A stretch of DNA of 64,000 nt from NCBI GenBank assembly GCA_944320795.1, contig CALUIU010000006.1, forward strand, positions 1 to 64,000. The letters are read 5' to 3'. Position numbers and translations under genes: made by a program. Under the pieces are notes generated by a model. The model ran no database searches. It saw nothing but the letters and a program-made list of their open reading frames with translations, and was not told the DNA's origin. Source of the DNA: Candidatus Paraprevotella stercoravium. Lineage in GTDB: Bacteria; Bacteroidota; Bacteroidia; Bacteroidales; Bacteroidaceae. Positions 1 to 8,567 of the stretch are shown piece after piece (the stretch's first letter is position 1; the number at the start of each line of letters is the position of its first letter).

Positions 1-14
1 ACGGGCCTTTTTTC

Positions 15-65
15 ATAAAAATGAAGAAAGTGCATCAAAATGCATATTAACATACATTTTGACAC
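15..65 (-). terminator. Probable terminator of the sigma-factor operon
   Basis: Read on the minus strand, an 11-bp stem with one mismatch (arms 35-45 and 52-62), extended by a GTG/CAC pair, is followed by a T-rich tract that corresponds to the A-rich bases at 15-29. It lies just past the stop of the last gene of the minus-strand run. Confidence 0.45.
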
Positions 66-76
66 ACCCTCTTTTT

Positions 77-559
77 TCATTTAGCCGGACATTGCGACGG
101 TATCAGTTTTATAAATCTTTTGTTATTGGGAATGTTCTGCAACATTCTGCGGTGGAACTTGTCTTCGGCAATCATCACCGCATGCACCTTCTTGGGCGAA
201 ACGACCTTACACATCTTTTTAAAATAGGCCTGCTCCAATTCTGCCGATTCAACCTTCAACTCGGTAATCCGCTCCACACATTCCTTACACTCTTTTTCTG
301 TAGGATTCTCTTTCTTATGTATGCGTTTGAGTTTCATGATTTCCTTATTGATTTTTCGCTGTTTGTCATGCAGCTCATGATATAGCGGAAAGAAATTCTT
401 GGCATCGAGAGCAGTCATTCCGGTACTGAGAATGATAAATTCCTCCATTTCCTCACGGAATTTCTGCGGAGAAAAATTGTGCGGCCCCTTCTGCTGAGCC
501 GAAAGTCCGGTCAGCCATCCAAAAGCCATCAGAACAATCAGTAACACTTGTTTTTTCAT
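77..559 (-). CDS. Periplasmic Spy/CpxP-like helical protein
   Basis: Predicted exported protein of 160 residues. The chosen ATG at 559 begins MKKQVLL and gives a standard signal peptide ending near LSAQQ; an ATG at 574 would add five residues (MSFIV) and sit 3 bases from the preceding stop. The mature part is strongly charged and probably helical, with many Lys and Glu and Cys residues in KECKECVER and KKMCK. Length and composition resemble periplasmic chaperone-like proteins of the Spy/CpxP type, but no diagnostic motif was found. As the last gene behind an ECF sigma factor and its presumed regulator, it may be an envelope-stress effector. That role is inference. Confidence 0.6.
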   Translation of the reverse strand: MKKQVLLIVLMAFGWLTGLSAQQKGPHNFSPQKFREEMEEFIILSTGMTALDAKNFFPLYHELHDKQRKINKEIMKLKRIHKKENPTEKECKECVERITELKVESAELEQAYFKKMCKVVSPKKVHAVMIAEDKFHRRMLQNIPNNKRFIKLIPSQCPAK

Positions 560-577
560 AACAATAAAACTCATAAA

Positions 578-961
578 TTAATTTGAACCTGTGAGATACA
601 TGGCTATCTCACTATTATCTACCAAAGCATAGTCCAGCATATCCTCCATATATACCGATTCAGTTTCCGGCGTAACATTGATATCATGCTCTACAGAAAC
701 CGAAGCTACCGGAGTTTTAGAAGCAGAAATCTGCTTCAGATAAATCCAGGCACCTGTCATGGCCACAGAACATACTACCGCGGCCGTAGCCAGCCAATAG
801 CGCAAATGGCGTATTCTGGCAGCAGGCTGATGCACTACCGGAGCATTCTTTTCCGGCAATTCATTCATCAGCCGATCCGCAAAATCTGCGAAATAGTTCT
901 CCGGCACGGTGAACGGTTCTTTCTTGCCAAACTTTCTACGAATAATATATTCTTCTCTCAT
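578..961 (-). CDS. Single-pass membrane protein, candidate anti-sigma factor
   Basis: Protein of 127 residues starting at MREEYII; an ATG seven codons upstream (982) is possible. A basic N-terminal stretch containing a VPENYF motif, common near the start of Bacteroidales membrane proteins encoded beside sigma factors, is followed by one hydrophobic segment at about residues 60-80 and an acidic tail. The order (cytoplasmic N-terminus, one membrane span, outer tail) and the position directly after the ECF sigma gene fit an anti-sigma or sigma-accessory protein. No zinc-binding anti-sigma motif is visible, so the role is inferred from context. Confidence 0.6.
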   Translation of the reverse strand: MREEYIIRRKFGKKEPFTVPENYFADFADRLMNELPEKNAPVVHQPAARIRHLRYWLATAAVVCSVAMTGAWIYLKQISASKTPVASVSVEHDINVTPETESVYMEDMLDYALVDNSEIAMYLTGSN

Positions 962-1010
962 AATGACTCCTACTTTGTACACCTATATGACAATATAAAG
1001 GGGAAAAGGT

Positions 1011-1556
1011 TTAATCTTCCTCCTGAAAAAATTCCGCTATCTTTTTGACTGCGTGATGATATGTAGCCTTCAGGGCGCCAACAGAAGTACCGAGAATCTC
1101 ACTGATCTCCTCGTACTTCATATCCTGAAAATATTTCATCTGAAAAACCAAACGCTGCTTCTCCGGCAGGCGTGCGATGACTTCCTGCAACTGGGCCTGC
1201 AACTCATCGCCGTCAAAAAATTCATCACTCATCAGGAAATCAACCACACTGGAATCCTCATCCAGACTAAAATGGTTTTTCTGCTTCTGCACAAAATTCA
1301 AGGACCCATTGATCGCTATGCGATAAAGCCACGTCGAAATCTTGGAGTCCCCCCGAAAAGCATCTAAATTAGTCCATGCCTTAATAAATGTATTCTGCAA
1401 AAGATCATTTGCATCATCATGTGACAGAACAATACGACGGATCTGCCAATAGATGGGTTCACTGTAAATCGACACGACACGGGCAAAAGCGGCACGCTGC
1501 AAGGATTTGTCCTGCAACTGCCTCACCAGTTCTTCTTCATTGCTTGTCATATTCAT
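1011..1556 (-). CDS. ECF RNA polymerase sigma factor
   Basis: A 181-residue sigma-70 family protein of the extracytoplasmic-function class. Region 2 is visible at about residues 25-95, with the DANDLLQNTFIKAW and STWLYRIAIN signatures that bind core polymerase and the -10 element. Region 4 at about 120-175 carries LPEKQRLVFQMKYF and the YEEISEILG helix-turn-helix that reads the -35 element. It lies 26 bases after the L,D-transpeptidase gene and 49 bases before the candidate anti-sigma gene, so it may be co-transcribed with cell-wall functions. Its target promoters cannot be derived from this window. Confidence 0.93.
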   Translation of the reverse strand: MNMTSNEEELVRQLQDKSLQRAAFARVVSIYSEPIYWQIRRIVLSHDDANDLLQNTFIKAWTNLDAFRGDSKISTWLYRIAINGSLNFVQKQKNHFSLDEDSSVVDFLMSDEFFDGDELQAQLQEVIARLPEKQRLVFQMKYFQDMKYEEISEILGTSVGALKATYHHAVKKIAEFFQEED

Positions 1557-1582
1557 TGCCTATGCACAGTGTATGCTTATCT

Positions 1583-3115
1583 TTATCTGTTTTTAAGTTT
1601 CTCTATAATAACACGGTCATAACCATAAGGATCACCACAGGAACGCAGTTTCCCCGACGCATCAAAATACATAGTCTGGTAGGTAATGAACAACGGATAC
1701 GGAGCGGAAAAACGGTAATAACTCATTGGCTTAAAACTCTCGGACTGCTGCCAACGCTTGCCCTTTTCTGTAATCGGCTGCAGATCAAGGGAAAGACGTA
1801 TCTTATCCATTGTTTTGTCGTCATCGACCAGGAACGAAGCCAACTCCAAAGGTTTCTCCAGACGAATACATCCGTGACTGATAGCCCGGTTGCTGCGAGC
1901 AAAGGCCGAACGGTTATTCGTATCGTGAAGAAATACCGAGAAATTATTCGTAAAGCGGAATATCATACGCCCCAATGAATTCCCTTCTCCTTTTTCCTGC
2001 CGGAGCATATAATTGCCTGAAAGCAACATGGCCGCACTTACTTCAGCCGGATTCAACTCTTCACCACTGCCCTTTTCTATAATCTTGATCTTATTGCGCT
2101 CGAAATAGCCCAAATCTCCTACATGCCGGGTGGCTATCTCATTCTTGATAATACTGAAAGGAATCACCCAATAGGGATCAATTTGCATATAATCAATCTT
2201 ACTGTGCAACAAAGGAGTCTTATGTTTTAGCGAACCGCCGCAGATTTTCATCTCCAGACTCCTGCCGGATTCCTCATCATAGGCTGTCAGTTCCTGAGAT
2301 GCCATATTTACCCATACATAGCGCTTATCGGGTTGCTTGCGGCGCCAACGCAGGCGCTCCAGATTGGACAGTATTTTATCCTTATTATAAGAGGCGGATT
2401 CCGAAGAAAGATACAATGCCAACAAGCGCAAATAAGCCGGATTGTCAGACTCACTGGCACGGATAGTATCTACAAAAGAAATATGTTTCAGATTGTTCAA
2501 CGCACGATGGATATAAGCCTGATCCGCACGCTCTGTCGGTATATCATAAAGACGGATATAGGTAACTTGCGGTTCCGAATCAGCGACATCCAACCGGTTG
2601 AACACTTTCGAAGGCTCCAGCAAACCAAAGCGCAAGCCACAAAGCAAACGAAGATAAAGCTGTGTAAGACGATATTCCAGACGTCCATAAGTCGCACTGA
2701 TGTCCTGAGAAGAAGAAAAATCGAGTGCGCGCACCCGTTTCAAATCCTTACGGATATCTTTCGTCGGAAACAACGCCGAAGGCATACCCCATCTTTTGAC
2801 ATCAGAACACAAAGCCAAAAGACTGTCAGCACGGGCGTCTATCCCATTACGGGTTACCCAAAGAAAAGGGCCTTTTTCCAAATAGTAACGGTTAAGAAAA
2901 GCGTCAGTATATAATGCTGCCGGTGCTTTGCGAATCTGTTCTTCTATAGCGGTTCTGATCTTTCCGCTATACAAAGAACAGGAATCAGAATTCCACTGCT
3001 GCAAGTCATCTATAGACACAGAATAAAAGCCCTCTACCTTTTCCTTAGCACAGGAAAACATAAAGGTACAAGACAAGACAAGAAACAGCGAGCGGCATAT
3101 TCCCAATTTCATCAC
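1583..3115 (-). CDS. L,D-transpeptidase (YkuD domain) lipoprotein
   Basis: A 510-residue lipoprotein. The signal ends in a lipobox (FMFSC, acylated Cys near residue 22). The C-terminal half contains the YkuD catalytic core with SHGCIRLEKP; the Cys at about residue 416 is the expected nucleophile and the His just before it is part of the active site. YkuD enzymes form 3-3 peptidoglycan cross-links or attach proteins to the wall. The long N-terminal region resembles the scaffold of YcbB/LdtD-type enzymes, including a peptidoglycan-binding-like section (QPDKRYVWVNMASQELTAYD marks the start of the catalytic part). Two adjacent ATGs (3115, 3112) are possible starts. It follows the small secreted protein by 6 bases and precedes the sigma factor by 26. 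Confidence 0.93.
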   Translation of the reverse strand: MMKLGICRSLFLVLSCTFMFSCAKEKVEGFYSVSIDDLQQWNSDSCSLYSGKIRTAIEEQIRKAPAALYTDAFLNRYYLEKGPFLWVTRNGIDARADSLLALCSDVKRWGMPSALFPTKDIRKDLKRVRALDFSSSQDISATYGRLEYRLTQLYLRLLCGLRFGLLEPSKVFNRLDVADSEPQVTYIRLYDIPTERADQAYIHRALNNLKHISFVDTIRASESDNPAYLRLLALYLSSESASYNKDKILSNLERLRWRRKQPDKRYVWVNMASQELTAYDEESGRSLEMKICGGSLKHKTPLLHSKIDYMQIDPYWVIPFSIIKNEIATRHVGDLGYFERNKIKIIEKGSGEELNPAEVSAAMLLSGNYMLRQEKGEGNSLGRMIFRFTNNFSVFLHDTNNRSAFARSNRAISHGCIRLEKPLELASFLVDDDKTMDKIRLSLDLQPITEKGKRWQQSESFKPMSYYRFSAPYPLFITYQTMYFDASGKLRSCGDPYGYDRVIIEKLKNR

Positions 3116-3121
3116 ATGAAA

Positions 3122-3433
3122 TTATCCTATTGAAATTTTACGCACCAGTTTTCCCAATTTCAGGATATAACATCCTTTCGGCAAAGAGGTGCTGACTGTA
3201 TACTCAGAACTCTCCACCTTATATGATCCTACTTTCAAACCGGCCAGATTATAGATTTCCAGAACCAATCCCTCGGCATGCTGCACCGTAATCTGACTGC
3301 CACGCACCGTGATTGATGGTGTCAGCTCATCCATCTGCCCGAAGACAGGAAGATCAGGAAAAGCATAAAGAGGAGTTACAGCCGGTAAAAATAAAGCTAG
3401 CAACAATGTAAGTGTAACGTATTTCTTCTTCAT
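3122..3433 (-). CDS. Small secreted protein made mostly of a C-terminal sorting-type domain
   Basis: A 103-residue protein with a clear signal peptide (MKKKYVTLTLLLALFLPA). The rest is almost entirely one beta-rich module with LEIYNLAGLKVGSYKV, LPKGCYILKLG and a final VRKISIG, the pattern of the Por/type IX secretion C-terminal domain and related beta-sandwich tails in Bacteroidetes. Normally this module ends a much larger exported protein; here it stands nearly alone. It is the promoter-proximal gene of the minus-strand run with the L,D-transpeptidase. Function unknown. Confidence 0.7.
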   Translation of the reverse strand: MKKKYVTLTLLLALFLPAVTPLYAFPDLPVFGQMDELTPSITVRGSQITVQHAEGLVLEIYNLAGLKVGSYKVESSEYTVSTSLPKGCYILKLGKLVRKISIG

Positions 3434-3460
3434 AAATCCTAAAATCCTTACTCAATGTCA

Positions 3461-3492
3461 CAAATATAAAGTATTTTCTTCGAAAGAACAAG
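3461..3492 (-). promoter_or_regulatory. Promoter of the transpeptidase/sigma run
   Basis: On the minus strand CTTG (3489-3492) is followed after 20 bases by TATATTTG (3461-3468), a good match to the Bacteroidales consensus, 28 bases before the first ATG at 3433. Confidence 0.6.
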
Positions 3493-3506
3493 AATTCTAA
3501 AAAAAA

Positions 3507-4421
3507 TCAGAGATGTAAAGTCAGATTTTCACGCGCCAACAATGTATCCGGAAAAATTGACTGTGCCTCACAAAGCAATTCATCTTCATTCTCATAACGG
3601 GCAGAAAAGTGACCGATACACAAACGACGCACGCCAATCATACGTGCCATCTCAGCAGCCTGACGGGCAGTGCTGTGGCAGGTTTCACGTGCCCGACGCT
3701 TGTCCGATTCGGCAAAAGTGGCTTCGTGATAAAGCAAATCAACACCTTTCAGAAAAGGAACAATCTCAGGTTGATAAGCGGTATCAGAACAGTAGGCATA
3801 ACTGCGCGGCGGATTGGCGGGACGAACAAAGTATGCATTAGGTACGACCGTTCCATCTTCCAGCGTCCAGTCAGCGCCTTGCTTAATACGCCCAATCGCA
3901 TAATCAGGCACTTTATAGAAATCTATTTTTTCACGGATAATATGTGGCAATACCGGTTTTTCACGGAAGCAAAAACCCATGCAAGGCACACGGTGGCGCA
4001 ACGGAAAAGCATAAACCTCCACCGAACGGTCCTCGTAAATCAACGAATACTCCTCGACTGCAAGTTCGTGAATCTGCACCTCATAAGGCATTCCCTGACA
4101 GAAAAAATCCAACTGGGGGCGCAAAAGTGACTCCAGCGGTGCCGGCGCATAGATGTACAACGTTTCGGTACGTCCCAGAAGTCCGAACGTAGAAATCAAA
4201 CCAATCAAGCCAAAGCAATGGTCCCCATGCAGATGGGATATGAAAATATGGTTCAGACGGGAGAATTTCAAATGCGAGCGACGCAACTGCAACTGGGCAC
4301 CTTCCCCACAATCAATCATAAAAAGCTTGTCGCGCACATTCACCACCTGCGCCGAAGGATAATGACGCATGGTAGGTAATGCTGAACCGCATCCCAAAAT
4401 ATTCACTTCAAATTTTTCCAT
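3507..4421 (-). CDS. rnz: Ribonuclease Z
   Basis: A 304-residue metallo-beta-lactamase-fold tRNA 3'-processing endonuclease. The zinc motif HLHGDH is at residues 63-68, with further ligands in YCSDTAY, YHEATF and a C-terminal IGHFSARY. Length and motif order fit the short bacterial RNase Z (ElaC) form, which cuts pre-tRNAs after the discriminator base. It is transcribed in the same direction as rpsA but lies beyond the rpsA terminator, so it probably has its own weak promoter or depends on read-through. Confidence 0.95.
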   Translation of the reverse strand: MEKFEVNILGCGSALPTMRHYPSAQVVNVRDKLFMIDCGEGAQLQLRRSHLKFSRLNHIFISHLHGDHCFGLIGLISTFGLLGRTETLYIYAPAPLESLLRPQLDFFCQGMPYEVQIHELAVEEYSLIYEDRSVEVYAFPLRHRVPCMGFCFREKPVLPHIIREKIDFYKVPDYAIGRIKQGADWTLEDGTVVPNAYFVRPANPPRSYAYCSDTAYQPEIVPFLKGVDLLYHEATFAESDKRRARETCHSTARQAAEMARMIGVRRLCIGHFSARYENEDELLCEAQSIFPDTLLARENLTLHL

Positions 4422-4430
4422 AAAACAATA

Positions 4431-4467
4431 TAAATAAAAAAGAGCGGTGACCCGAGGACACCGCTCT
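4431..4467 (-). terminator. rpsA terminator
   Basis: A perfect 9-bp stem (4441-4449 with 4459-4467) around a 9-base loop is followed on the minus strand by a TTTTTATTTAT tract. It lies 24 bases after the rpsA stop and before the rnz start. Confidence 0.85.
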
Positions 4468-4490
4468 TCGCTGTTTATTCTTGAATAGAA

Positions 4491-6278
4491 TTATTCACCT
4501 TTTTCCATCTGAGCCTTCAAAGCTGCCAATGCATCGATATCACCCAGGGTAGTTGATGCAGCCTGGTTCTGAATCATCGGAGCATCTTCCTTCTTTGATG
4601 ACTTCTTAGGAGCAGCAGCCTTCTTAGCTTCCTTAGCCTCAGCGCGCTGTGCATCTTCGAAGATACGGCTGTGAGACAGGATGATGCGCTTGCTTTCCTT
4701 GTTGAACTCAATCACCTTGAATGGCAACTTCTCGTTCAACTGAGCCTGTGAACCATCTTCCTTAACGAGGTGCTTCGGAGTTGCGAAACCTTCTACACCG
4801 TACTCCAACTGGATAACTGCACCCTTGTCGAGCATCTCAACGATAGTTCCTTCGTGAACTGAATCCTGAGTGAATACAGTCTCGAATACATCCCATGGGT
4901 TCTCCTCCAGCTGCTTGTGACCCAAGCTCAGACGACGGTTTTCCTTGTCAATCTCCAGAACCTGAACCTCGATCTCAGCACCGATCTGAGTGAACTCTGA
5001 AGGATGCTTGATCTTCTTAGTCCAAGACAGGTCAGAGATGTGGATCAATCCGTCAACACCTTCCTCGATCTCAACGAATACACCGAAGTTAGTGAAGTTG
5101 CGAACCTTTGCAGTGTGCTTAGAACCTACAGGATACTTAGCCTCGATGTTCTCCCATGGATCAGCCTTCAGCTGCTTGATACCCAGAGACATCTTGCGCT
5201 CTTCGCGATCCAGAGTCAGGATAACTGCCTCTACTTCGTCACCAACCTTCATGAAGTCCTGAGCTGAACGCAGGTGCTGGCTCCAAGACATCTCAGAAAC
5301 GTGGATCAGACCTTCTACACCCGGAGCGATTTCGATGAATGCACCGTAGTCAGCCATAACGACAACTTTACCCTTAACCTTGTCACCTACCTTCAAGTTA
5401 GGATCCAAAGCATCCCATGGGTGCGGAGTGAGCTGCTTCAAGCCCAGAGCGATACGCTTCTTCTCATCATCGAAGTCGAGGATAACCACGTTGATCTTCT
5501 GATCCAACTGAACAACCTCGCGAGGATCGCTAACACGGCCCCATGACAAGTCTGTGATGTGGATCAAACCGTCTACGCCACCCAAGTCGATGAATACACC
5601 GTATGATGTGATATTCTTAACGGTACCTTCCAATACCTGTCCTTTTTCCAGCTTGCTGATGATTTCCTTCTTCTGCTGCTCCAACTCAGCCTCGATAAGA
5701 GCCTTGTGAGAAACAACAACATTCTTGAATTCCTGGTTGATCTTAACCACCTTGAATTCCATAGTCTTGCCAACGAATACATCGTAATCGCGGATAGGCT
5801 TAACATCGATCTGTGAACCTGGCAAGAATGCCTCGATTCCGAATACATCAACGATCATACCACCCTTAGTGCGGCACTTGATGTATCCCTTGATAATTTC
5901 TTCTTTCTCCAGAGCCTCGTTAACACGATCCCAAGAACGAGTAGCACGAGCCTTCTTGTGTGAAAGGATCAACTGACCCTTCTTGTCTTCCTGATTCTCG
6001 ATATACACCTCAACAACATCACCTACTTTCAAATCAGGATTGTAACGGAACTCACTCATAGGAATGATACCGTCTGACTTAAAGCCGATGTTCACAACAA
6101 CCTCACGCTTGTTCATTGCGATAACAGTACCGTCAACTACTTCGTGATCGTTTACCTTGTTCAAAGAACCTTCGTAAGCCTTCTGCTGTTCTTCACGACT
6201 TACATTTGTTGTGTCACCGCTTTCATAAGCTTCCCAGTCAAAATCTGCCAGAGGAGCTACATTTTTCAAATCTGCCAT
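4491..6278 (-). CDS. rpsA: 30S ribosomal protein S1
   Basis: A 595-residue protein with six S1 RNA-binding repeats starting near residues 48, 130, 213, 298, 385 and 473. Repeats 3-5 are the most typical (YGVFIDLGGVDGLIHITDLSW-type strands), and repeats 1 and 2 are the divergent ribosome-binding kind. S1 binds mRNA on the small subunit and helps initiation, which matters in Bacteroidetes because they rarely use Shine-Dalgarno pairing. A Lys/Ala-rich linker and acidic tail follow the last repeat. Single-gene unit with its own promoter and terminator. Confidence 0.97.
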   Translation of the reverse strand: MADLKNVAPLADFDWEAYESGDTTNVSREEQQKAYEGSLNKVNDHEVVDGTVIAMNKREVVVNIGFKSDGIIPMSEFRYNPDLKVGDVVEVYIENQEDKKGQLILSHKKARATRSWDRVNEALEKEEIIKGYIKCRTKGGMIVDVFGIEAFLPGSQIDVKPIRDYDVFVGKTMEFKVVKINQEFKNVVVSHKALIEAELEQQKKEIISKLEKGQVLEGTVKNITSYGVFIDLGGVDGLIHITDLSWGRVSDPREVVQLDQKINVVILDFDDEKKRIALGLKQLTPHPWDALDPNLKVGDKVKGKVVVMADYGAFIEIAPGVEGLIHVSEMSWSQHLRSAQDFMKVGDEVEAVILTLDREERKMSLGIKQLKADPWENIEAKYPVGSKHTAKVRNFTNFGVFVEIEEGVDGLIHISDLSWTKKIKHPSEFTQIGAEIEVQVLEIDKENRRLSLGHKQLEENPWDVFETVFTQDSVHEGTIVEMLDKGAVIQLEYGVEGFATPKHLVKEDGSQAQLNEKLPFKVIEFNKESKRIILSHSRIFEDAQRAEAKEAKKAAAPKKSSKKEDAPMIQNQAASTTLGDIDALAALKAQMEKGE

Positions 6279-6344
6279 TTAGTTAATTAATTGATAATAA
6301 AAATACTAATAATGTTAGACATTATATTGTTTAAAAATTCGCCG

Positions 6345-6352
6345 CAAAGATA
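6345..6352 (-). promoter_or_regulatory. rpsA promoter -7 box
   Basis: TATCTTTG on the minus strand, 67 bases before the rpsA ATG. No good TTTG is seen at the usual upstream spacing. The rest of the 6279-6605 divergent region is AT-rich with no further feature recognised. Confidence 0.55.
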
Positions 6353-6565
6353 ACTCAAATTCTCACTTATATAAAAACAAAAGACTTGTTATTTTTATAT
6401 ATTTAAGCATAAATAACATATTATTACATTATCTATAAAATCATATTTTCTTTCCGTCTTTGAAAGGAAAGCCGCATTTTAAAGATAATGAAATAAAGGA
6501 AAACGAATGTCACATATTTATAGATTTTTCGCTCTTCATATATTCGAATATTCTCAGTTTTGTCG

Positions 6566-6573
6566 TATCTTTG
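6566..6573 (+). promoter_or_regulatory. pfkA promoter -7 box
   Basis: TATCTTTG lies 33 bases before the ATG at 6606, with a weak TTCG 19 bases upstream. The box lies inside the longer open frame that begins at 6507, which argues against that upstream start. Confidence 0.6.
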
Positions 6574-6605
6574 TGCTACTCACAAACATTAATAGAATTC
6601 AGAGC

Positions 6606-7586
6606 ATGAAAAAAAAGATTGAATGTATCGGTGTCCTGACATCTGGAGGTGATGCTCCGGGAATGAATGCCGCCATACGTGCCGTAACCCGTAGCGCTAT
6701 AGCTGAAGGCTTCAAGGTAAAAGGTATTTACAGAGGATATGAAGGACTTCTGCGAAACGAGATTCAAGAATTTACCACCGAGAACGTAAGTAATATCATC
6801 CAGCGTGGAGGTACTATTCTGAAAACAGCCCGCTGCAAAGACTTCCAAACTGTAGAAGGCCGTAAAATTGCCTACGACAATATGGTAGCTCAAGGTATTG
6901 ACGCACTGGTGGTCATCGGAGGTAACGGTTCACTTACCGGTGCCAGAATCTTCGCAGAAGAATATGATGTACCTTGTATCGGATTGCCGGGAACCATTGA
7001 CAATGACTTGTATGGCACAGATTCAACGATCGGTTACGATACAACCCTGAACACAATCGTAGAATGCGTAGACAAAATCCGCGACACTGCTACCTCACAC
7101 GAACGTATCTTTTTCATTGAAGTGATGGGACGCGATGCCGGCTTCCTGGCACAGAACAGTGCTATCGCCAGTGGAGCCGAAGCTGCAATCATTCCGGAAG
7201 ACTCCACCAATGCCGACCAGTTGGAGCAGTTCATCGGACGCGGAATCCGTAAGAGTAAGAGTTCAAGTATCGTCATCGTATCCGAAAGCCCGAAATGCGG
7301 TGCCATGTACTATGCTGAGCGCGTAAAACAGGAATATCCGGAATATGACGTGCGTGTATCTATCTTGGGCCACCTGCAACGTGGAGGTTCTCCAAGTGCC
7401 AGCGACCGTATCCTGGCCTCACGCTTGGGCGTAGGTGCCATTACAGCCATTCTGGAAGGACAGCGCAACGTAATGATCGGTATCCGTGACGACGAAATCG
7501 TTTACGTTCCGTTTACCAATGCTATCAAAAATGACAAGCCGATCAAAAAAGAGCTGATCAACGTATTGGGTATCCTCTCTATCTGA
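6606..7586 (+). CDS. pfkA: 6-phosphofructokinase
   Basis: A 326-residue PFK that phosphorylates fructose 6-phosphate in glycolysis. Family motifs are in order: [14 protein letters not shown] (residues 12-25), the nucleotide loop GGNGS (105-109), the catalytic [14 protein letters not shown] (128-141), MGRDAGFLA and [13 protein letters not shown]. In E. coli PfkA the loop is GGDGS with an Asp that helps hold Mg-ATP; here it is Asn. The next residue is Gly as in ATP-dependent enzymes, not the Asp of pyrophosphate-dependent ones. Start chosen at MKKKIEC because it matches the family N-terminus and lies after the promoter. Confidence 0.96.
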   Translation: MKKKIECIGVLTSGGDAPGMNAAIRAVTRSAIAEGFKVKGIYRGYEGLLRNEIQEFTTENVSNIIQRGGTILKTARCKDFQTVEGRKIAYDNMVAQGIDALVVIGGNGSLTGARIFAEEYDVPCIGLPGTIDNDLYGTDSTIGYDTTLNTIVECVDKIRDTATSHERIFFIEVMGRDAGFLAQNSAIASGAEAAIIPEDSTNADQLEQFIGRGIRKSKSSSIVIVSESPKCGAMYYAERVKQEYPEYDVRVSILGHLQRGGSPSASDRILASRLGVGAITAILEGQRNVMIGIRDDEIVYVPFTNAIKNDKPIKKELINVLGILSI

Positions 7587-7610
7587 TTCTATTCAGATAT
7601 ACAAATGATC

Positions 7611-7651
7611 AGAGAAGGGTTGTTTCGCAAATGACGAAACAACCCTTCTCT
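7611..7651 (+). terminator. pfkA hairpin
   Basis: A perfect 17-bp inverted repeat (7611-7627 with 7635-7651, 7-base loop) starts 25 bases after the pfkA stop. Neither side has a long T tract, so it may act as a terminator or as an mRNA 3' end stabiliser. Confidence 0.65.
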
Positions 7652-7752
7652 GATTATTCCAGAGCCACCGCACACTCCGATTTTCTAAAACAATAAAAGA
7701 GAAGGTGTCAAAATTCTTTTTTGAAAAATGAATTTGAAATTTGCCCCTAAAA

Positions 7753-7800
7753 GATAAAAGAAAAAGCCACATCATGACTCAATACAGAGTTTGATATGGC
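7753..7800 (-). terminator. Terminator of the 7908-8348 gene
   Basis: Minus-strand stem GCCATATCA/TGATGTGGC (7792-7800 with 7766-7774, one mismatch) followed by TTTTTCTTTTATC. The remaining bases between here and the pfkA hairpin hold nothing recognisable. Confidence 0.65.
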
Positions 7801-7907
7801 CCTTTTAAATATCACGGTTATAATCTGTAACTTTGAAAAAGAAGCAATCATTTAGTTCTGACACATCCTCTTTCAAGTCAAAATATCCCATACAACCTAA
7901 AAAAGAA

Positions 7908-8348
7908 TTATTCCTCAAGCAATTTTTTCAAAAAGTCATTCAATTCCTCATCAAGACCTTTTAAAAGGTCCTTGTCCAGAATAATCGTATCATCATCGAC
8001 CAGATAAAGATCACTCACCACATCTTGCTCCTCATCCATAAGCACAAAAGAGAATGGCTTCAATATAGGAAGTTTTTCCCACACATCATGCATACTTTGA
8101 ATGCACTTCCTCAACACAGGAACATTCGTTTCATAAAAATGCTCATCTTTTGAATCAATCCATTCCTCAACTACACAACGGGTCAATTCATCGAAATCAT
8201 CATTATATACAAGAAGTTCGCCAGACTCAGGCTTGATCTGCAAATGAATATCCGTAAGTACCGGATCTGACTGAATCATCGAAAATTTAGCAGCGACTTT
8301 ATTCAAAGCACGTTCTATCTGTTGAATCGTAGGGGATGTTACGCTCAT
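7908..8348 (-). CDS. Hypothetical acidic protein
   Basis: A 146-residue soluble protein with no signal peptide or membrane span. I chose MSVTSPTIQQIERAL (8348) because the 48 codons upstream encode an unconvincing hydrophobic and aromatic stretch over AT-rich intergenic DNA. The protein is acidic, with a final helix rich in Leu, Asp and Glu (LLKGLDEELNDFLKKLLEE). It lies downstream of secA on the same strand but beyond the secA terminator. Function not recognised. Confidence 0.75.
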   Translation of the reverse strand: MSVTSPTIQQIERALNKVAAKFSMIQSDPVLTDIHLQIKPESGELLVYNDDFDELTRCVVEEWIDSKDEHFYETNVPVLRKCIQSMHDVWEKLPILKPFSFVLMDEEQDVVSDLYLVDDDTIILDKDLLKGLDEELNDFLKKLLEE

Positions 8349-8504
8349 AAGCAAAAGTCTTTTATATTTATAGAAACCAAAATTACAAAAAATATTTGTA
8401 ATACTACCTTTTGAAGCAAAAAAAAACAAAATAAGCCTATGAAAATAAGAATACAAAAGACTATCTGACAGCCCTCCGAGCAAAAAAAACAAACGAAACT
8501 TTAT

Positions 8505-8537
8505 ACAAACAAAAACCCGGACTCATTTGAGTCCGGG
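8505..8537 (-). terminator. secA terminator
   Basis: Perfect 10-bp stem (8516-8525 with 8528-8537) and a minus-strand TTTTTGTTTGT tract, 30 bases after the secA stop. Confidence 0.85.
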
Positions 8538-8567
8538 CATACTTCATCTATAAGACAAAATTTACAA

